Shown here one piece after another: positions 24,138-32,416 of a stretch of DNA of 64,000 nucleotides. The DNA lies in assembly GCA_963835525.1 (NCBI GenBank), contig CAWIFM010000008.1, forward strand, positions 1,364,001 to 1,428,000, in the 5' to 3' direction. The DNA comes from DASSUW01 sp963835525. GTDB taxonomy: Bacteria; Actinomycetota; Thermoleophilia; Solirubrobacterales; Solirubrobacteraceae. Position 1 is the first letter of the stretch. Every line of letters starts with the position of its first letter. A model generated the notes under the pieces. The model was not told where the DNA came from. It did not search any database and saw only the letters and a program-made list of their open reading frames with translations. A program made the position numbers and the translations under genes.

Positions 24138-25333
24138 GAGCCCACGTGGATGGTTCCGGCGTCTCGCTCGAGCTGCCGCTGCCCGTCGCTGTCGGTGGCC
24201 CGTACGTCGACGCGCAGGTCCTTGCCCCAGAGCGACCGCCGGAGACGGATGGCCAGCTTCGCGGTCACCCACTTGCCGTGGTGGCTGAGCTTGGAGCCCG
24301 ACATGAGATCGACGGCGCCCATGTCGGTGAGGCGTCCGTCGGCGGGGCGCGCGTTGATCATCCCGACGGCCTTCTTGCCGCGGTACACGCTGAGCTCGAC
24401 CTTGCGCAGCTCGCGCCAGGTCTTCGGGTGCTTCCAGCGCATCGTCAGCTGCGCGGTCTGGCCGGCCTCGGCCTTGAGCACGCGAGGCGCCAGCACGAGC
24501 CGGCCGACCGAGCTCAGGACCGCGGACTCGACGGTGAAGACGCCGTCGAGCTTGTCGTGGATGGCATTGTCGAAGCCCGATCCGCCGATCACGTTGTCCG
24601 TGGCCAGGTCGACGCTGCGCAGCGTGTCGTTCCCAGCGTCGCCGAAGAGATCGTCGCCCGACGATCCGCCGAAGATCGTGTCGTCTCCCGTGCCGCCCGA
24701 GAGCGTGATGTTCGACAGCGTCGGGAGCCGCCCGCCGTAGGCCTGGCCGGACAGGAAATCGCTCCCGTCCCCGCCCAAGACGGTGATGACCCCGGGCGGG
24801 AGCTGGAGGTCGGTGTCCTCGTCGAGGTCGGCGCCCGCCTTGAGGTCGCGCTGGAGGCTGACGGATCCCCTGGCGACGCGGACCACGTCGTTCCCGGGGG
24901 TGCCGATGATGGTCGTCTCGCCGGCACTTGCGATGCCGCCGGCCTTGCGCACGACGATCTCGATCTCGGAGTGCCGGTCGGCCTCGGTGGTGAAGCCCGG
25001 AGCGAACTCGCCGCTGGACTGGTCGATCGTCACGCCGTCGCGGGTATTGGTGACGACCTCGTTGATCACGAGCCGGTCGGTGTTGGTGACGGTCGCGAAA
25101 TCGAAGCCTGTGCTGACGCACAGCCGGTTCGAGTCCACTTCGATGAACGGACCCTCGATCCTGACCGGTAGCTTGTTGGCGCCGCTGGCGTCGTTGGTCA
25201 CCGTGGCCGTCCGGGTCACGGGGTCGTAGATGCAGTCCGTCGCCGCGCTGGCGACGGCGGGCACGGCGCCAACGGCGGCGCCGGTGAGAGCGGCGGCGAG
25301 AGCGAGCCGCCGCGTGGATCTGATGGGGTGCAT
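24134..25333 (-). CDS. Secreted RTX-like calcium-binding protein
   Basis: A 399-residue exported protein with signal peptide (ending AVASAA). The N-terminal half is beta-rich and contains TIIGTPGNDVV. The middle has glycine/aspartate nonapeptide units GGDGSDFLSG, GGTGDDTIFGGSSGDDLFGDAGNDTL (two or three turns of a calcium beta-roll; here listed as motifs). The last 130 residues form a Lys/Arg-rich beta domain found at the C-terminus of related Thermoleophilia surface proteins. Its role outside the cell is unknown. Translational coupling to an acyl-CoA synthetase is odd for a secreted protein. Confidence 0.8.
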   Translation of the reverse strand: MHPIRSTRRLALAAALTGAAVGAVPAVASAATDCIYDPVTRTATVTNDASGANKLPVRIEGPFIEVDSNRLCVSTGFDFATVTNTDRLVINEVVTNTRDGVTIDQSSGEFAPGFTTEADRHSEIEIVVRKAGGIASAGETTIIGTPGNDVVRVARGSVSLQRDLKAGADLDEDTDLQLPPGVITVLGGDGSDFLSGQAYGGRLPTLSNITLSGGTGDDTIFGGSSGDDLFGDAGNDTLRSVDLATDNVIGGSGFDNAIHDKLDGVFTVESAVLSSVGRLVLAPRVLKAEAGQTAQLTMRWKHPKTWRELRKVELSVYRGKKAVGMINARPADGRLTDMGAVDLMSGSKLSHHGKWVTAKLAIRLRRSLWGKDLRVDVRATDSDGQRQLERDAGTIHVGS

Positions 25334-25369
25334 TGGGGAGGATCTCCTGCGTTCGGTGTGGGGGAGGGG

Positions 25370-25609
25370 TCAGGCGGAAGGAGCGAGGCGCCGCAGCAGC
25401 GAGCGCGCGGGACCGACGTCGCCGCCTTGGCGCAGCAGCTGGTAGCGGCGCCGGCGCAGCTCGGGGACGGCTCGGGCGCCGGCGGGCGAGGCGTCGGCCT
25501 CGATCCGGCCGCTGGTGAGCGCGATCGCCGCGACTGCGCGGCCGTGATGCTCGGCGAGCAGGGCAAAGCCGCTGGGCGCCGCCCGGATGATCAGGGGCTG
25601 TTCGGGCAT
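25370..25609 (-). CDS. Small conserved-looking hypothetical protein
   Basis: A 79-residue basic protein. It starts MPEQPLIIRAAPSGFALLAEHHGRA, continues with AAIALTSGRIEAD and ends YQLLRQGGDVGPARSLLRRLAPSA. The AIALTSG block followed by a helix of Leu/Arg pairs resembles a short protein type common in Solirubrobacterales, but I know no function. GGAG lies 7 bases upstream. It sits 36 bases before the RTX-like gene and is probably co-transcribed with it. Confidence 0.55.
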   Translation of the reverse strand: MPEQPLIIRAAPSGFALLAEHHGRAVAAIALTSGRIEADASPAGARAVPELRRRRYQLLRQGGDVGPARSLLRRLAPSA

Positions 25610-25795
25610 GGGGACTCCGAGGGGTCTGGGGAGGACGGATCGACAGCGTGCGGCCTGGCGGCCGTGACGTCACGGGGGCGACCCCCCGGCATCGACCCCC
25701 TGGATTAGGTGTAAGTACCGAGCACGTTGTTCAGTCGGCGAACTGCGGCTGGGTAGGGGAGCGGTGAGGCCGGCGGGGCGGTTTTCTTCGAAGCG

Positions 25796-25832
25796 TCCTG
25801 CCTAGGGGTCGTATTTCGACCCTTAGGCAGGA
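25796..25832. repeat. Long hairpin inside the inverted-repeat element
   Basis: TCCTGCCTAGGGGTCG pairs with CGACCCTTAGGCAGGA (15 of 16 positions) around a 5-base loop TATTT. It is a near-perfect stem without a T-run. Confidence 0.65.
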
Positions 25833-25836
25833 TCGA

Positions 25837-25875
25837 ATCCTGTTCTAGTGGGCCAGGACCCCACTTAGGCAGGAT
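25837..25875. repeat. Second related hairpin inside the element
   Basis: ATCCTGTTCTAGTGGG pairs imperfectly with CCCCACTTAGGCAGGAT. Its right arm repeats CTTAGGCAGGAT of the first hairpin (25822-25833 and 25864-25875), so the two hairpins are related copies. Confidence 0.5.
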
Positions 25876-25970
25876 GCTTGCCGCGCGGCCGGCTCCCCAG
25901 CCTCCCTACCCAGCCGCAGTTGACGTTCGCCCCTCGGACACGGCAGGCGGCGGAACAACGTGCTCGGGAC

Positions 25971-28790
25971 CTACAATTGGGGCAGCTGGCTGCGGCCGCG
26001 GATGTCGAGCTTGCGGTACACGTTGCTCAGATGCCACTCGACGCTCTTGGCGGTGATGAAGAGGGCGTCGGCGATCTGCCGGTTGGTCTGGCCCGCGCTC
26101 GCCAGCTCGGCGATGCGGCGCTCGCTGGGCGTGAGCCCGTCGCCGCTCGGGTCGACCTGCGCGGGCGCCCGGCCGCCGGCGAGACGCAGCTCCTCGCGGG
26201 ACCGGCGGGCGAGCGCGATGGCGCCCACGGCCTCGGCGAGCACGAGCGCCTCGCGCAGCGTCGCGCGCGCCTCCGTCGTGCGTCCGGCGCGGCGGATCGC
26301 GGCGCCGAGCTCGACCATAGTGCGGGCCTGCTCGAGCCGGGCGCCGCAGGCGGCGAGCGGCTCCACGGCGGCGTGCAGCCGCTCGACGGCCGCGTCGCCG
26401 CGCTCCAGGAGCCCGGCGGCACGGCGGGCGACGCCGATCGCTCGCGGCGCGCCGAAGCGCTCGGCGAGCGCCAGCTCGTCCGCGACCAGCGAGCGCGCCT
26501 CCTCGTGGCGGCCGAGCCGCTGTGCCGCCAGCCCCGCCTCCGACCGCCACGGCACAACCGTGGGGTTGGTCGCGAGCAGCTCGTCGAGGTGCCGGCCCGC
26601 CTGCAGGAACGCCTCCAGTCCGGCGGCGTCCTCGCCGCGCCGCACGGCGACGCGCCCGAGCGCCGTCTGCCGCCACGCGGCGAAGAAGCCCACCGCCGCC
26701 GGCTCGCGATCGCCGAGCGCCAGCGCCTGCCCCGCCTCGTCGAGCTGGTCCTGCTCCAGCAGCGCCGTCACCAGGCAGTAGGCGGCGGGATGCAGGTACA
26801 TGTGCAGCGCTCCACGCCAGACGTCGAATGCCGCACGGGCGTCGAGGGCGGCATCGGCGACGTGCCCGGTCCACAGCCGCTGCCGCGAGCGCAGCTGCGA
26901 GGCCGCCGCGAACATCGACGCCGACCCCCGCCGCCGGGCGTCGGCGAACATCTGCCCGAGAGCCGCCTCCGCCGCCGCGTAGTCGTCGCACAGGCTCAGG
27001 CAGCCGGCGATATGCACGATCGCCCGCGACTCGTCGCGATGCTCGTGCGCGCGTTCGGCGTCGTGCAGGAGCCGTCGCGCCGTGCCGAGGATCTCGTCGC
27101 GGGCCGACTCGCCCCACATGCGCATGACCATGGCCTTGCTCGCGAGCTCCAGCTCGGCACGGTTGCCCGGCCGCCGGGCCGCGAGGATCGCGTCCGCCTG
27201 CCGGTGCGCCGATGCCGCGCGGTCCGGCGCCTGCATGGCCGCCGCCAGATATCCGCCCTCCAGGTCGACGGCCAGCTCGCTGCTCTGCTCTCCCAGCTCG
27301 TCACGCCCGCGCTGGAACGCCTCGCAGGCGTCGCTCAGCCGGCCGCTGTGCTGGAGCACCCTGCCGTACGCGAGCAGCAGCGCCGCCCGCTGCCGCGGCT
27401 CGCCGGCCAGGCCGATCGCCGCCTCCAGGTGCCCGACCGCGTCCGGTAGGCCGGCGGCCGCCTCCGCTCGTCCGAGCTCGGAGAGCACCTCTGCGCGCTC
27501 CGCGTCCGCAGGCGGCTCCCGCAGCGCCCGCTCGAGATAGCGCACCGCCGACGCAGGCGCCCCACGCGCCATCGCGCGCTGTGCCGTCGCCCGCAGGTGC
27601 TCCATCACGACCGCGTCGCCCTCGGGCGCGGCCTCGAGCAGATGGGCGCTCACGCACTCGTGCGAGAAGCCGGACTCGACCAGCAGACGTGCGGCGCGGC
27701 GATGCGTGCTCGCGCGTTCGCCGAACGGGAGGTCGCCGTAGACCGCGGCGCGGACCAGCGGATGCGTGAAGCAGAGCGGATCGCCGGGTCGCAGCAGGTC
27801 CGCGCGTGCGAGCTCGTCCGCCGCCGCCAACGCCGCGACGGCGGCCAGGCCCGTCAGCTCCGCCGCCAGGTGCAGGGGAGCGTCGTCCTCGAACACGGCC
27901 ACACCGCGTGCCAGTGCCTGCGCGTCGGGCGACAGCGCGGCAAGCCGCCGCAGCACCGAACGCGCGAGCGAACGGGCAGCCACCTCGGCCGCCGCGGCGA
28001 GCGCCGCGGCATCGCCGGGGTCCTCGATCGCGGCGAGCAGCTCGCGCACCTGCAGCGGATTCCCCGCGGTCAGCTCGAAGCAGCGCGCGCAGAGCTCGTC
28101 GTCGGCGCCGGGAAGGCGTCGTCGCACGAGCTCGGCGACCGCCGCCGGGCCGAGCGACGGCAGCGCGCGGACCCTCGCGGAGGGCTCGCCCGCCAACTGC
28201 CGGAGGAGCCCGCCCTCACCGAGCTCGCCCGCGCGCGTCGCGACCACGACGCCGATCGGCTGGTCGGACAGGCGTCCGGCCAGATACACGAGAAAGCGCA
28301 GGGAGGGCTCGTCCGCCCAGTGGGCGTCGTCGACCATCAGCAGCAGCGTCTGTCGTTCCGCAAGCCGCAGCACGAGCCAGTAGAGGGCGTGCAGGATCGA
28401 GAAGGCCGGTTCGGCGACAGCTTCGCCCGCACCGTTCTCGCCCTCGTCGAACAGCACGCGGGCCTGCCCTGCCGGGCCGGCCAGCAGCTCGTCGCGGTCC
28501 GTCCCGAGGGACGTCTCGACCAGCGATCGCGCGACGCCCCATGCGAACTCCCGCTCCAGCTCGTGCCCGCGCGCGTGGAGGACGGCGACACCTCTCCCAC
28601 GCGCCATGCCCGCCGCGCGCTCGAGCAGCGCCGACTTCCCGACCCCCGGCGGCCCCTCGATGAGCGCGAGCGCGCCCTGCCCGGAGGCCGCGTCCTCCAG
28701 CAGGTCCTGCAGCACCCCAAGCTGCGCGTCACGCTCCAGAAGCGACTCGGTCGCCGGCGGTCCGCGACCGGTCTGCAGGTCGGTCGTCAC
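25971..28790 (-). CDS. LAL-type LuxR regulator (AAA ATPase plus HTH)
   Basis: A 939-residue large ATP-binding regulator of the LuxR family. An N-terminal STAND/AAA ATPase has Walker A GPPGVGKSALL (about 45) and Walker B LLLMVDDAHWAD. A long all-helical TPR-like region (about 380-860) follows. The C-terminal LuxR HTH begins LTPSERRIAELASAGQTNRQIAD and ends VYRKLDIRGRSQL. Such proteins are ATP-dependent activators responding to a ligand bound by the repeats. No obvious target operon is adjacent except the genes beyond the inverted-repeat element. The start is 42 bases downstream of the RsbW-like gene. Confidence 0.9.
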   Translation of the reverse strand: MTTDLQTGRGPPATESLLERDAQLGVLQDLLEDAASGQGALALIEGPPGVGKSALLERAAGMARGRGVAVLHARGHELEREFAWGVARSLVETSLGTDRDELLAGPAGQARVLFDEGENGAGEAVAEPAFSILHALYWLVLRLAERQTLLLMVDDAHWADEPSLRFLVYLAGRLSDQPIGVVVATRAGELGEGGLLRQLAGEPSARVRALPSLGPAAVAELVRRRLPGADDELCARCFELTAGNPLQVRELLAAIEDPGDAAALAAAAEVAARSLARSVLRRLAALSPDAQALARGVAVFEDDAPLHLAAELTGLAAVAALAAADELARADLLRPGDPLCFTHPLVRAAVYGDLPFGERASTHRRAARLLVESGFSHECVSAHLLEAAPEGDAVVMEHLRATAQRAMARGAPASAVRYLERALREPPADAERAEVLSELGRAEAAAGLPDAVGHLEAAIGLAGEPRQRAALLLAYGRVLQHSGRLSDACEAFQRGRDELGEQSSELAVDLEGGYLAAAMQAPDRAASAHRQADAILAARRPGNRAELELASKAMVMRMWGESARDEILGTARRLLHDAERAHEHRDESRAIVHIAGCLSLCDDYAAAEAALGQMFADARRRGSASMFAAASQLRSRQRLWTGHVADAALDARAAFDVWRGALHMYLHPAAYCLVTALLEQDQLDEAGQALALGDREPAAVGFFAAWRQTALGRVAVRRGEDAAGLEAFLQAGRHLDELLATNPTVVPWRSEAGLAAQRLGRHEEARSLVADELALAERFGAPRAIGVARRAAGLLERGDAAVERLHAAVEPLAACGARLEQARTMVELGAAIRRAGRTTEARATLREALVLAEAVGAIALARRSREELRLAGGRAPAQVDPSGDGLTPSERRIAELASAGQTNRQIADALFITAKSVEWHLSNVYRKLDIRGRSQLPQL

Positions 28791-28831
28791 CCGGCGAGCA
28801 TCCCATGTACAGACCGGGTGGTCGAGCGATT

Positions 28832-29186
28832 TCAGCGCTCGCCGAGCCGGAACCAGACCTTGGTGCTTCCCGCGAGAACGCCCCAGTCATCGGCGAGCTG
28901 GTCGACGATCCGCAGGCCCCAGCCGCCGTGGGCGCCGGCGGTGGGGCTCGGAGCGACCGCGACGTTGCCTTCGTCGGCCACCTCGACCCGCAGGACGGCC
29001 GCGTCGACGTCGATGCGCAGCGAGATCGTTCCGACGCCGTGCCGCACTGCGTTGGTGACCAGCTCGGAAGAGCGCGGCGTCCCGGCGCTCCTGCGGGCCG
29101 AGCACGGTCGAGTGGGCGTCGACCAGCCGGCGAGCGGTCGAGACCGAATGGGGCGACCGCGGCAGCTCCGTTCTCACCACGGTCAT
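28832..29186 (-). pseudogene. RsbW/SpoIIAB-like anti-sigma ATPase, frameshifted
   Basis: A GHKL-fold serine kinase/anti-sigma regulator. The N-terminal frame reads MTVVRTELPRSPHSVSTARRLVDAH. The N-box SSELVTNAVRHG lies one frame away (shift near 29065). It then continues VEVADEG (G1-like) and GGWGLRIVDQLADDWGV to the stop. With the shift repaired the protein is about 118 residues, normal for the family. Its ATG overlaps the STAS gene stop, giving the usual antagonist/anti-sigma pair. No partner sigma factor is next to it. Confidence 0.78.
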
Positions 29187-29515
29187 GCCGAGCTCGCCTC
29201 CATGGGCAGTTCGCCATCGAGCCGGACGAGGTCGAACAGCCGGCGCACCGGGGCCGAGCCGCGCGTGACGGCGAACGCCCAGCCGTCGCGGGATGCCGAC
29301 TCCGCAGCCGCCAGCATGACCCGGAGGCCGCTCATGTCGATGAACGTGAGCTCGTCGAGATCGAGCACGACGTTCTCGCCTCGCTCCTGAAGCCTTCGCA
29401 GGCAGTCGGTCACGCGCGGTGCGCCGGCCAGGTCCAGCTCGCCACGCAGGCGCACGCGGACGGTCACCGCGTCACGCACCTCAGTGACTTCCAGCAGGGG
29501 GATTTCGTTGCTCAA
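29183..29515 (-). CDS. STAS-domain anti-sigma factor antagonist
   Basis: A 110-residue SpoIIAA/RsbV-type protein. GELDLAGAPRVTDCL is the first half of the STAS fold and VLDLDELTFIDMSGLRVML carries the phosphorylatable Ser in DMSGL. When dephosphorylated it would bind the downstream kinase and free a sigma factor. The start is TTG (MSNEIPLL). The sequence GTTA-N13-GAGTAT just upstream resembles a stress-sigma (SigB/SigF) promoter, so the pair may be under its own sigma factor. Confidence 0.87.
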   Translation of the reverse strand: MSNEIPLLEVTEVRDAVTVRVRLRGELDLAGAPRVTDCLRRLQERGENVVLDLDELTFIDMSGLRVMLAAAESASRDGWAFAVTRGSAPVRRLFDLVRLDGELPMEASSA

Positions 29516-29520
29516 CGCGC

Positions 29521-29543
29521 ATACTCGGGCCGTCAGATGTAAC
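29521..29543 (-). promoter_or_regulatory. Possible stress-sigma promoter of the STAS/RsbW pair
   Basis: GTTA (29543-29540), a 13-base spacer and GAGTAT (29526-29521) match the GTTT-N13-15-GGGTAT pattern of SigB/SigF promoters in all but two positions. The start codon follows 5 bases later, implying a leaderless transcript. Such autoregulation is known for these modules, but the match is short. Confidence 0.35.
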
Positions 29544-29659
29544 GCGGTCGTACGAGGCGGCGACCCGCGAGAACTTCTTTCGCGTAACGAGCCGAGGCGG
29601 CGAGCGAAGGCGCTCCGAATGCGAGCGTACTCCTCGCCAACCCCAGCGGCAACGCCTGA

Positions 29660-30100
29660 CTATTCGAGTTCGCGGATCACGGCGAGGTCGTCTTCGGCGT
29701 CGACCAGCAGGTGCGCTCCATCGCAGGTGGTGACGGCCTCGAACGACGCCGTGTCGAGCTCGACGATCGGGCATTGGATGCCGTAGAGCTCCCGTGCGAC
29801 GACCGAGCCGGCGGCGAGGATGATGTCGGGCGAGGCGAGCAGGATGGCGGCCGGGCCGCTGCCGAGGCGGAGCGTCTCGGCGAGGACCGCCGAGGCCGAG
29901 CTCGACCCGCGGCCGATCGGCATCACGAGCACCGAGCCGGCGACCGAGCGGCCGCGGTGGCGGTGGTGGACGTCGATGATGGCGCCGTCGTCCGCGGAGA
30001 TGCCGCCCCAGAAGGAGACCGGGTCGGTGACGAACGCGGTCCCTGAGCCGTGGCCGGCGGCGAGCACATGGCCGCGGGCGATCTCAGGCCCAGAAGTCAT
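29660..30100 (-). CDS. Aconitase-X swivel (small) subunit, DUF126
   Basis: A 146-residue protein with the swivelling beta/alpha fold of the aconitase C-terminal domain. Family marks are PVSFWGGISADDGAIIDVHH, GRGSSSAS (phosphate or carboxylate-binding serines) and PIVELD. It pairs with the large subunit encoded just upstream (17-base overlap). AcnX enzymes are iron-sulfur dehydratases: cis-3-hydroxy-L-proline dehydratase in bacteria and mevalonate-5-phosphate dehydratase in archaea. The bacterial host favours the former. Confidence 0.87.
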   Translation of the reverse strand: MTSGPEIARGHVLAAGHGSGTAFVTDPVSFWGGISADDGAIIDVHHRHRGRSVAGSVLVMPIGRGSSSASAVLAETLRLGSGPAAILLASPDIILAAGSVVARELYGIQCPIVELDTASFEAVTTCDGAHLLVDAEDDLAVIRELE

Positions 30101-31346
30101 CGTCCCTCACGATGCGGCCCGCGACGGCGGAGCGGACACACTCCTCGAGGCTGCCGAAGACGACGTCGACGCCGAGGTTCGCGGGCGCGTAGTAGGCCCA
30201 CTTCCCGCTCGAGGTCATCACCGTGCCGCGGACGGCGCTGACCACCGGCGCCGTGTAGGTGCACGTGTCGACGACGACCGTCACGCCGGCGTCGCGCAGC
30301 GCCGCCTCGACACCGGCCCCGGCGAGCACGCCGCGCGCGGTGTTCACCCAGACGGGGGTGCGGACCTGCCGGCCGTCCAGCGCCGCGACGATCCTCCGCA
30401 GCTCGTCGGCCGACGCGTGCGGCGTGCCGACGCAGACGCCGTCGAGGGCGGCGCCCGGGCCTGCGGTCTGGACGAGGTCGCGCGCCGCACGCAGATCGCG
30501 CGCCGTGACCTCGATGACCGCGTCGGGCGGCTCGCCCTGCAGGGCATCCGCGAGCGTGGCGGCCTCGGGCGTGCTGCCGACCGCGTGGAACATCCCCACG
30601 GCGCCCGTCGAGGCGGCCGAGGCGCCGATCGCCTTCAGGCGGTCCTCGTGCAGCCCGGGCGGAAGGCCGTCGATGACCGCGACGCGGTCACCCGCCAGGC
30701 GGCCGAGCACGAGCCCGAGCACGGGGTAGAGGACGTCGCTCGCGAGCACGGCGCCGGAGAGCCCCGAGACGTCGAGGACGACGCGCGCTCGCCGGTGCTC
30801 GGTCAGGTGCAGTCCGGCCGCCGGCGCGCGGCCTGTGACGGCGCACGCGATGTCGCAGAAGTCGCCGTAGCGGTTGGTGCGCGCACCGAGGACGCTGTTC
30901 GCGAAGACGATCGCGTTCGACTCCGCCCAGGCGACGTGCTCGCCGAAGCCGGGCCGCGAGCCGGCCAGCTGGTACGGCGCGCACGTGAACGTCGGCTCGG
31001 CGCCGAGCTCGACGTACGTCTCCATCAGCTCGCGCGCGGGCCGGGCGGTCTCCTCCGGCAGGTCGGTGAGGCCGGGGTGGAGGAGGTCGAGCAGCCCGAC
31101 GTTGAGCGTGGTGGGCACGCGCACGCGGCCGTCGAGCGTGCGGAACGCGAGCGCCCAGTCGAGGCAGACCCGGCCGTAGTAGATGCAGCCGTCGATGTGT
31201 GCGCCGGTGATGTCGAGCAGGCGCGCTGCGCGCATGCCCTCCGCGACCGCGACGACCGTGCGCATGCCCAGCGCGCAGGCGGCGCCGTGCTCGCCGGCGA
31301 GCATCGCCTCGTCGGCGTCGTCGAGTATCAGAGCTCCGGCTGCCAC
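30084..31346 (-). CDS. Aconitase-X catalytic subunit (DUF521)
   Basis: A 420-residue large subunit of an aconitase-X type dehydratase. LDDADEAMLAGEHG is the characteristic opening, ESNAIVFANSVLGARTNRYGD is the substrate-binding stretch, and cysteines in FTCAPYQ, CDIAC and DTCTY could hold the cluster. Together with the DUF126 subunit it likely dehydrates cis-3-hydroxy-L-proline to 1-pyrroline-2-carboxylate. No proline-pathway or racemase gene is nearby, so the substrate stays an inference. I chose GTG 31346, which places the start just before LILDDADEAM; a TTG at 31400 would add 18 residues. Confidence 0.87.
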   Translation of the reverse strand: MAAGALILDDADEAMLAGEHGAACALGMRTVVAVAEGMRAARLLDITGAHIDGCIYYGRVCLDWALAFRTLDGRVRVPTTLNVGLLDLLHPGLTDLPEETARPARELMETYVELGAEPTFTCAPYQLAGSRPGFGEHVAWAESNAIVFANSVLGARTNRYGDFCDIACAVTGRAPAAGLHLTEHRRARVVLDVSGLSGAVLASDVLYPVLGLVLGRLAGDRVAVIDGLPPGLHEDRLKAIGASAASTGAVGMFHAVGSTPEAATLADALQGEPPDAVIEVTARDLRAARDLVQTAGPGAALDGVCVGTPHASADELRRIVAALDGRQVRTPVWVNTARGVLAGAGVEAALRDAGVTVVVDTCTYTAPVVSAVRGTVMTSSGKWAYYAPANLGVDVVFGSLEECVRSAVAGRIVRDDDFWA

Positions 31347-31448
31347 GGCCGGCCGACCATACGGGCTCGAAGGCACAAGCTCTGCTTTGGGCGCCACCAA
31401 GCAGGCGGCCCTAGCCCTTCAGGCCGGCCGGGACGATCCTCTCCAGCC

Positions 31449-31895
31449 ATGGAGAGCGGACCTCATGAGCCGCGCGATGTGGTCGTCGTCGGCGGCGGCA
31501 TCGCCGGGTTGTCGGCGGCCTGGAGGCTGCGCCACCGTGACGTGCTGTTGCTGGAGGCGGGCGATCGCCTGGGCGGTCGGTTCGCCTCGATCGACGCCTT
31601 CGTGCCGTCGCCCGGCCAGCTCCCTATTGCGCGTCGAAGGCCGCGATCGTCGCGCTCTCTCGCACTCGAGCTCGCGCCGCACGTGCGCGTCAACGCGCTC
31701 GCGCCCGGCTGGGTCGACACGCCCGGCAACCAGGCCACCGGGCGCATGGAGGACGCACTCGCATCGGTGCCGCTCGGCCGGGCCGCCACCCCGGCCGAGA
31801 TGGCGGACCTCGTCTGGTTCCTCGCCGGAGACGGGCGTGCGGGCTACGTCACGGGCGAGACGCTGACCGCGACCGGCGGCAGCGCGTTCCGGTAA
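31449..31895 (+). pseudogene. Chimeric remnant: FAD oxidoreductase N-terminus joined to SDR C-terminus
   Basis: This 148-codon open frame begins with an amine-oxidase/phytoene-desaturase type dinucleotide fold (VVVVGGGIAGLSAAWRL, then LLLEAGDRLGGR). After about 50 residues it ends abruptly and turns into the last third of a short-chain dehydrogenase: LALELAPHVRVNALAPGW, PLGRAATPAEMADLVWFLAGD, YVTGETLTATGG. In a second frame across the junction (31625-31660) YCASKAAIVALS, the SDR active-site YxxxK region, is still readable. The likely origin is deletion between two neighbouring genes plus a one-base shift. The product should be non-functional. Confidence 0.75.
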
Positions 31896-31898
31896 CCC

Positions 31899-32282
31899 TC
31901 AGCTTGCCGGGGCGCGCTCGTCCTCTCCGAGGATGTAGATGCCATGGATGATGTAGATGCAGAGGGCGAAGATCGCGAGCGACCACCAGGGGTAGGCGCC
32001 GCCGATCGACAGTAGCGCCGAGATGGCGCCGAGGCCAGCGGCGACCAGGCCGATGACGCGGCCGTACGTGTTGCCGGCGAACAGCGAGATGCCTCCGGTG
32101 AGCTGGATGATGCCGATGACGATCAGGACCCAGCCGAGCGTGTTGAGGTTGGTGAGGATGAACCTCTGATCGTTGGTGAAGATGTTCGCGCTGTCCAGCG
32201 CGCCGAAGCCGTAGATGACGTTGAGCACTCCGACGATCAACAGCAGCGTTGCCGCGAAGGCCGCCCTACCCGTACCTCGCAT
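31899..32282 (-). CDS. DUF7144-type four-helix membrane protein
   Basis: A 127-residue integral membrane protein with four predicted helices: FAATLLLIVGVLNVIYGF, LGWVLIVIGIIQLTGGISLF, VIGLVAAGLGAISALLSI and WSLAIFALCIYIIHGIYIL. The arrangement matches a family of small actinobacterial membrane proteins often beside stress genes. The start MRGTGRAAF is chosen over upstream alternatives because GAGGAGG lies 6 bases before it. The function is unknown. Confidence 0.75.
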   Translation of the reverse strand: MRGTGRAAFAATLLLIVGVLNVIYGFGALDSANIFTNDQRFILTNLNTLGWVLIVIGIIQLTGGISLFAGNTYGRVIGLVAAGLGAISALLSIGGAYPWWSLAIFALCIYIIHGIYILGEDERAPAS

Positions 32283-32416
32283 CGTGTACCTCCTCAGGTG
32301 ATTGACGTGCCACACCGTCGCCGGTAGCGGGCGGGATCGCATCACCCAGATTGGACGATGCTCGGACGGTCGTGGTCCGCCACCGTTCGCCGGGCAAGCG
32401 TCCGAAGGGAGTCCGC

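Larger units (their letters stand above)
25711..25974. repeat. 264-bp inverted-repeat (MITE-like) element
   Basis: The left arm GTAAGTACCGAGCACGTTGTTC (25711-25732; 22 bases, quoted here as the consensus core CCGAGCACGTTGTTC) pairs with 25953-25974 at 20 of 22 positions. A second block, AACTGCGGCTGGGTAGGG (25741-25758), pairs perfectly with 25904-25921. Between them lie two hairpins. The element occupies nearly the whole 361-base gap between the small protein gene and the LAL regulator, and its right end overlaps that regulator's stop codon. No target duplication is obvious. It could be a non-autonomous mobile element, an inverted duplication of a promoter or terminator, or a complex transcription barrier. 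Confidence 0.65.

Noticed and set aside
25711..25974. Insertion sequence
   Set aside because: There is no transposase reading frame between the inverted arms and no clear target-site duplication, so it is listed only as a MITE-like repeat.
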